DNA from: Thermosaccharophagus gerlachensis
GTDB taxonomy: Bacteria; Armatimonadota; Fervidibacteria; Fervidibacterales; Thermosaccharophagaceae
Assembly: GCA_041538025.1 (NCBI GenBank)
Contig: JBGOEV010000025.1
Coordinates: 1 to 34,059 of the forward strand
Length of the DNA: 34,059 nucleotides
Direction of reading: 5' to 3'
In this document: positions 31,901-34,059 of the stretch, piece by piece
Layout of the letters: the number at the start of each line of letters is the position of its first letter
Numbering within the stretch: the first letter of the stretch is position 1
Position numbers and translations under genes: made by a program
The notes under the pieces: model-generated
What the model saw: only the letters and a program-made list of their open reading frames with translations
Database searches by the model: none
Told to the model about the DNA's origin: nothing

Positions 31901-34059
31901 CCCAACAGTGCCCACATCTGCAACAGTTACAGCTACAATCCCACCAACAGCCACAATCGGTGGAGTTTCAACAGCAACGACAGTTGTCACTTTTAACCCT
32001 GTAACCGTGGTGATGGAAGTTGATAGCAATGTTTTGGTTGCAGATGGTAAATCAACGACTACAGTCCGCGCACGCGTGCTTGACTCACAAGGTCTGCCAG
32101 TTGCGGATGGCGTGGAAGTCAATTTCAGCGTGGACGAGGGTTCAATAACCCCTCAAATAGCCGAAACAGTCAATGGGGTTGCAGTAGCTACATACATTGC
32201 TGGGAAGAGGGCAGGAGTGGCATTAATAAGTGGACAGGTTATGGCATTGGCAATAAGTGGCAGTGTGAGCATTGTATTGCGTCCTACACAGGCAAATAGG
32301 GTTGTTTTGGTAGCTAGTTCGAGCAGGTTGCTTGCGGATGGGAATGATGTAGTTGACATAGAGGCGAGGGTATATGATGCCAATGGGAACATGGCGATGG
32401 ATGGGACAGTAGTGTGCATAAGGGCAGACAGGGGGACATTTGGGGCGGTAGGTGTAGAATTGAGGCAAGTTCATGTGGCTACTGTTGGAGGTGTATGCAG
32501 GGTAAGCTTGAGGAGTGAGGAAGAGGGAGTAATAACGGTAGAAGGTTTCATAGACAGCGACAGGGATGGGGTAGCTGATTTAGGGACGGTAGTAGGGCAA
32601 GTTAAGGTTGAGGCAGTGGGTGTAGGTGCGGGGATAAATGTGAGCATAAGCAGGGAGAGCATGCCAGCAGATGGGCTGAGCAGGGCGAAGGTGAGGGTGA
32701 GTTTGAGGGATGCTCAAGGAAAGGCGATTGGAGGTGTGTTAGTTAAGCTAACGAGCGATCTTGGGAGGGTGGAGCCGAGTGAGGCAAAGACTGATGCGAA
32801 TGGAGTATGTGAGGCGGAGTTGGTAGCATCGACGGTGAGTGGGGTTGCTAATGTAGTAGCGTCGGCGGTATGGCAGGGTGTAGAGAGGGTAGGGGCAGCG
32901 AGCATAGCGATGAATCCAGTGTTTATAAGGCTGAGTGTAGGGCAAGGTGAGATGTTGGCGGATGGAGTATCAAGGACTGTTGTTAGTGCAGTTGTTAGTG
33001 ACAGTGAAGGTTTGCCGGTTGCTGATGGGTTAGTTATAAGGTTTGCTACTGACAATGGGCAAGTTACACCAAGTGAGGCAGTTACGGTGGGTGGTGTTGC
33101 GAGTGGGCAATATATTGCGGGCAAGCGTGCTGGAGTGGCTAACATAGTTGCAAGTGCTGTTAGCTTGAACATAGTGCAAAGCATAGGTATAACGCTACTT
33201 CCGATGGAGGCAAATAGGGTTGTTTTGGTAGCTAGTTCGAGCAGGTTGCTTGCGGATGGGAATGATGTAGTTGACATAGAGGCGAGGGTATATGATGCCA
33301 ATGGGAACATGGCGATGGATGGGACAGTAGTGTGCATAAGGGCAGACAGGGGGACATTTGGGGCGGTAGGTGTAGAATTGAGGCAAGTTCATGTGGCTAC
33401 TGTTGGAGGTGTATGCAGGGTAAGCTTGAGGAGTGAGGAAGAGGGAGTAATAACGGTAGAAGGTTTCATAGACAGCGACAGGGATGGGGTAGCTGATTTA
33501 GGGACGGTAGTAGGGCAAGTTAAGGTTGAGGCAGTGGGTGTAGGTGCGGGGATAAATGTGAGCATAAGCAGGGAGAGCATGCCAGCAGATGGGCTGAGCA
33601 GGGCGAAGGTGAGGGTGAGTTTGAGGGATGCTCAAGGAAAGGCGATTGGAGGTGTGTTAGTTAAGCTAACGAGCGATCTTGGGAGGGTGGAGCCGAGTGA
33701 GGCAAAGACTGATGCGAATGGAGTATGTGAGGCGGAGTTGGTAGCATCGACGGTGAGTGGGGTTGCTAATGTAGTAGCGTCGGCGGTATGGCAGGGTGTA
33801 GAGAGGGTAGGGGCAGCGAGCATAGCGATGAATCCAGTGTTTATAAGGCTGAGTGTAGGGCAAGGTGAGATGTTGGCGGATGGAGTATCAAGGACTGTTG
33901 TTAGTGCAGTTGTTAGTGACAGTGAAGGTTTGCCGGTTGCTGATGGGTTAGTTATAAGGTTTGCTACTGACAATGGGCAAGTTACACCAAGTGAGGCAGT
34001 TACGGTGGGTGGTGTTGCGAGTGGGCAATATATTGCGGGCAAGCGTGCTGGAGTGGCTA
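25935..34059 (+). CDS. Giant exported protein: CsgG-like N-terminus, hydrophobic segment, Fn3 domains and about 19 invasin-like Ig repeats (partial, 3' end missing)
   Basis: The frame is open from ATG 25935 (AGGGGG nine bases upstream) to the right edge, at least 2,708 codons. Residues 1-42 are a signal peptide (ICYFLIIALTFTQLLIPA). Residues about 45-205 are a CsgG-like domain (NVVAFSFSQLTPEAPEGLA, KLMNVDAVMLGSLDEF). A Pro-rich stretch leads to a hydrophobic segment AAVGAVLPIILLAGAIAALAGG near 218-240. Four Fn3-like domains follow (about 252-715), then Ig-like domains of the Big_1/invasin type, each about 100 residues and anchored by ADG-x-S-x-x-x-I near nucleotides 28140, 28563, 28909, 29220, 29538, 29860 (degenerate), 30249, 30547, 30852, 31149, 31434, 31740, 32043, 32337, 32667, 32958, 33255, 33585 and 33876. 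Such repeats form rigid stalks in adhesins. The last six domains are two copies of a perfect repeat. The gap to the previous gene is 122 bp, with no clear promoter. Confidence 0.88.
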   Translation, partial: MGLKAIRRSSIREDICYFLIIALTFTQLLIPAPRQSKAAEARTNVVAFSFSQLTPEAPEGLANTIRDAIAAQMIDTGKYTVRTAYENDPVLQRAIKEQLITPEEVELAIREPTAERAVALGKLMNVDAVMLGSLDEFKFEETDGGTVTITVSVQLISVETGQPLPNGDVKETVTRTAKKPPVEIAREALIKQAVLDLARVVVDRFLGKPPAPPAPPKRPAAVGAVLPIILLAGAIAALAGGKGGRGGPAPATNAPSDVAVYPEVNGVRVVWMPPSAGKPIEYRIYRQVAGVAIMRSKAVGGWELVAKVPTTQTQYLDTTATPPQLYRYGVSAFFEDGRESPIVEPQPDGSGKPPAVAAGIPTTPRGFTATAGDRWVKLSWMRSPEDFVIGYRLFRFEIPKEITPQDKPIADENTLRATVTEFIDDNSGKGLINGKVYFYRLVAVGPQRFESIPTPIQAATPGDYPPQPPRNLAARGLDKAIELRWEPSPDPDVVAYEVLRGEESIEGRSPHTRVLRTTPMPPNIRFPQLREMLSRVRAPQLRPIAKVTGRLNTQYVDKNVVNARFIYWYAVRAYDEKGNASDLSNLVSAVANAKPITPPPPTVAKVTDRSVVLDLQAVIEAAMRDPDGDIVGVRIFRGFAPGQTQTILTSLNKLFGLQDPLPFEMLQDGRFFTDDGRDLPAKSLLTNTQYFYAVQIVDRLGLGSDVSAEVSAIPHKPPSVIELPEPIVDPAMSANGRSMALIMAKVLDKDGQPVGGVDVKFTVEPQNRGGFVEYSPELAAQITPLVSLGALPLRQPISTPQRQVGGLQLKSEIIAQTDTEGIARVIYVAPKLVQDEVARIIATVVEVPTLSKSLLMTLVAPKPTSITMTAVPQVLTADGVTLSEINVVVKDAFAEVMGGQVVTFTITAGPAGSGASDANGWFVQNNTKVAQLSLTTDQTTGEATAIYQAGTKVGKVVITAKCGGAQTNTTIELVPGLPSKVIVQATPAELTADGRSTSQITVKVYDAKDNPVKGAEIAFSASIGNVAPESATTDENGIATTVYTAATKVGIAVVTARAVINGAEGKAEITLKAGTAAVIQATAYITDAAGNKVPMPSNGIFVSNVGMTPNQAIIDIIVTDATGNPVKNTVVTLQAVGGTVTQSVRTDDNGHAEAIFTAGNTSGQAQVTITSAGVSQSLTIPLRPGPPHFLTVNIAQAQLPADGASTTTISALVTDANNNKVEDGNEVRFTIQGNNLGALFGDGKTQTVAVTQGGIANVTLRSGNQVGQIQILVQALHQGQEKARQVVTINFHEVVVASIELQLAQSTISVSDTNSPEPAERHPLRTDISNQVMATATVRGIDGKPLLNRPDVQVMFTVSDSNVLLIDADNQKRYAMGALTKNIDAATGQAKVILVASKTAGPIVLTAVSERVVQSVNLTQLPGVPARLEISAFPQTIPADGVSTAQITVQAWDANDNAVADGTAIQFSTSAGTLNPPTAWTVGGKATTTLTSQLSKTPIQAVVEARVEGILQPAKVTVVFGVTIATLVSMRAEPSTIVGDGISEAKIYATFTDDKGNPIADGTTVYFDTTFGRIVSVTPTKNGTAVAVLRSAIVTQVKIVQVTAVLINPDGSRVVGTVNVTFTPAREVLIITANPATLVANGTSTSTITARLVDLDGKPVQGVAVRFSTSLGSIKAVTDVTDANGEATATLTAGVKAGVAIVTVRAATAEASIDVPIFPDAPQFIRLTTYVPQPPLYADGFTQVKVIAEVTDANGNWVLPGTSVTFTQTDAAGNQAVQTALTDDVGQASVFFTSTVAGKAVVTATSGAATAQISITYLPAVILSMDISPAIVTADGTSTATVTITAKNAQGNPMPNVNIRFQASHGTITDQAVTDAQGIATATYTAPRLNEPTTVVTIIAIARFLDGTEQRITGVLTLQGIGAGLSLAANPPSLPADGKSEAAIRVLALDVQNRPVRGLTVKFTTTAGVLSEDTAQTGADGTATVKLRAPTVPTSATVTATIPPTATIGGVSTATTVVTFNPVTVVMEVDSNVLVADGKSTTTVRARVLDSQGLPVADGVEVNFSVDEGSITPQIAETVNGVAVATYIAGKRAGVALISGQVMALAISGSVSIVLRPTQANRVVLVASSSRLLADGNDVVDIEARVYDANGNMAMDGTVVCIRADRGTFGAVGVELRQVHVATVGGVCRVSLRSEEEGVITVEGFIDSDRDGVADLGTVVGQVKVEAVGVGAGINVSISRESMPADGLSRAKVRVSLRDAQGKAIGGVLVKLTSDLGRVEPSEAKTDANGVCEAELVASTVSGVANVVASAVWQGVERVGAASIAMNPVFIRLSVGQGEMLADGVSRTVVSAVVSDSEGLPVADGLVIRFATDNGQVTPSEAVTVGGVASGQYIAGKRAGVANIVASAVSLNIVQSIGITLLPMEANRVVLVASSSRLLADGNDVVDIEARVYDANGNMAMDGTVVCIRADRGTFGAVGVELRQVHVATVGGVCRVSLRSEEEGVITVEGFIDSDRDGVADLGTVVGQVKVEAVGVGAGINVSISRESMPADGLSRAKVRVSLRDAQGKAIGGVLVKLTSDLGRVEPSEAKTDANGVCEAELVASTVSGVANVVASAVWQGVERVGAASIAMNPVFIRLSVGQGEMLADGVSRTVVSAVVSDSEGLPVADGLVIRFATDNGQVTPSEAVTVGGVASGQYIAGKRAGVA
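32290..33207 (+). repeat. Tandem repeat copy 1 (918 bp, 306 codons, three Ig-like domains)
   Basis: Base-for-base identical to 33208-34059 over every position available there (852 bp). The unit holds three different Ig-like domains: one starting ANRVVLVASSSRLLADG with a Ca-loop-like DSDRDGVAD at 32553-32579 and two cysteines, one starting INVSISRESMPADG, and one starting IRLSVGQGEMLADG. The length is a multiple of three, so the frame is kept. The boundary is set where identity begins and is arbitrary with respect to domain ends. Confidence 0.97.
33208..34059 (+). repeat. Tandem repeat copy 2 (852 of 918 bp, cut by window edge)
   Basis: Identical to 32290-33141. The window ends 66 bp before the copy would be complete, so further copies may follow. 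The domain just upstream of copy 1 (about 32005-32289, with LDSQGLPVADG and YIAGKRAGVA) is a diverged relative of the third domain of the unit, suggesting the array grew from it. Confidence 0.96.

Noticed and set aside
31481..33337. Long minus-strand open frames (up to 213 codons) opposite the giant gene, some present twice
   Set aside because: They are antisense shadows: their compositions are Thr/Pro/Ser-rich reverse images of the Ig repeats, they repeat because the DNA repeats, and the plus frame gives recognisable domains throughout.
32290..34059. Repeat considered as a CRISPR array, insertion sequence or transposon
   Set aside because: The unit is 918 bp, contiguous without spacers, lacks inverted ends or transposase, and keeps a continuous Ig-domain reading frame.

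Overview
The window looks like a contig piece from a thermophilic, probably diderm (Gram-negative type) bacterium from an under-sampled phylum. Pointers are a type III-B (Cmr) CRISPR effector, a family-A DNA polymerase that has lost its proofreading motifs as Thermus-type enzymes have, frequent AGG and ATA codons, a heptosyltransferase-like GT9 enzyme, CsgG-like proteins, and secreted proteins ending in FlgD/T9SS-like C-terminal domains. An Armatimonadota/Fervidibacteria-like origin is a guess from this combination, not a demonstrated placement.

Layout. (1) 1-1946, minus strand: the start of a Cmr operon, with a promoter candidate, cmr1, then cas10/cmr2 running off the left edge. (2) 2008-3552, minus: an APC-type amino-acid permease standing alone. 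(3) 3689-10752: a surface-glycan locus on mixed strands: flippase and GT9 transferase (+), GT4 transferase and DUF2079-like membrane protein (-), and an ArnT/PMT-like GT-C transferase (+). The two blocks converge with overlapping 3' ends at 6349-6366, where a terminator-like hairpin lies. (4) 10733-15594, plus: housekeeping polA, rpsA and coaE. (5) 15630-34059, plus: five tandem genes for large exported proteins with short gaps (17-122 bp). The last is a giant protein, at least 2,708 residues and open at the right edge.

How the genes may work together. The glycan genes would build and export a cell-surface polysaccharide or glycosylate surface proteins. The five-gene cassette at the right looks like one functional unit. 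Three proteins share a central beta-rich module (GWN..G.PF ... GYWVY) and a C-terminal FlgD-like domain (TLTGR). Two others pair a CsgG-like N-terminal domain with a mid-protein hydrophobic segment and a long Fn3/Ig-like C-terminal part. One of the three module-sharing proteins is also an M6-type metalloprotease. A surface adhesion, secretion or processing system is the natural hypothesis. The giant gene ends inside a perfect 918-bp tandem repeat with a base composition unlike the rest of the gene.

No tRNA, rRNA, CRISPR array, insertion sequence or phage gene was seen. No stretch over 300 bp lacks a gene; the longest gaps (about 92-143 bp) hold only the promoter and hairpin candidates listed.
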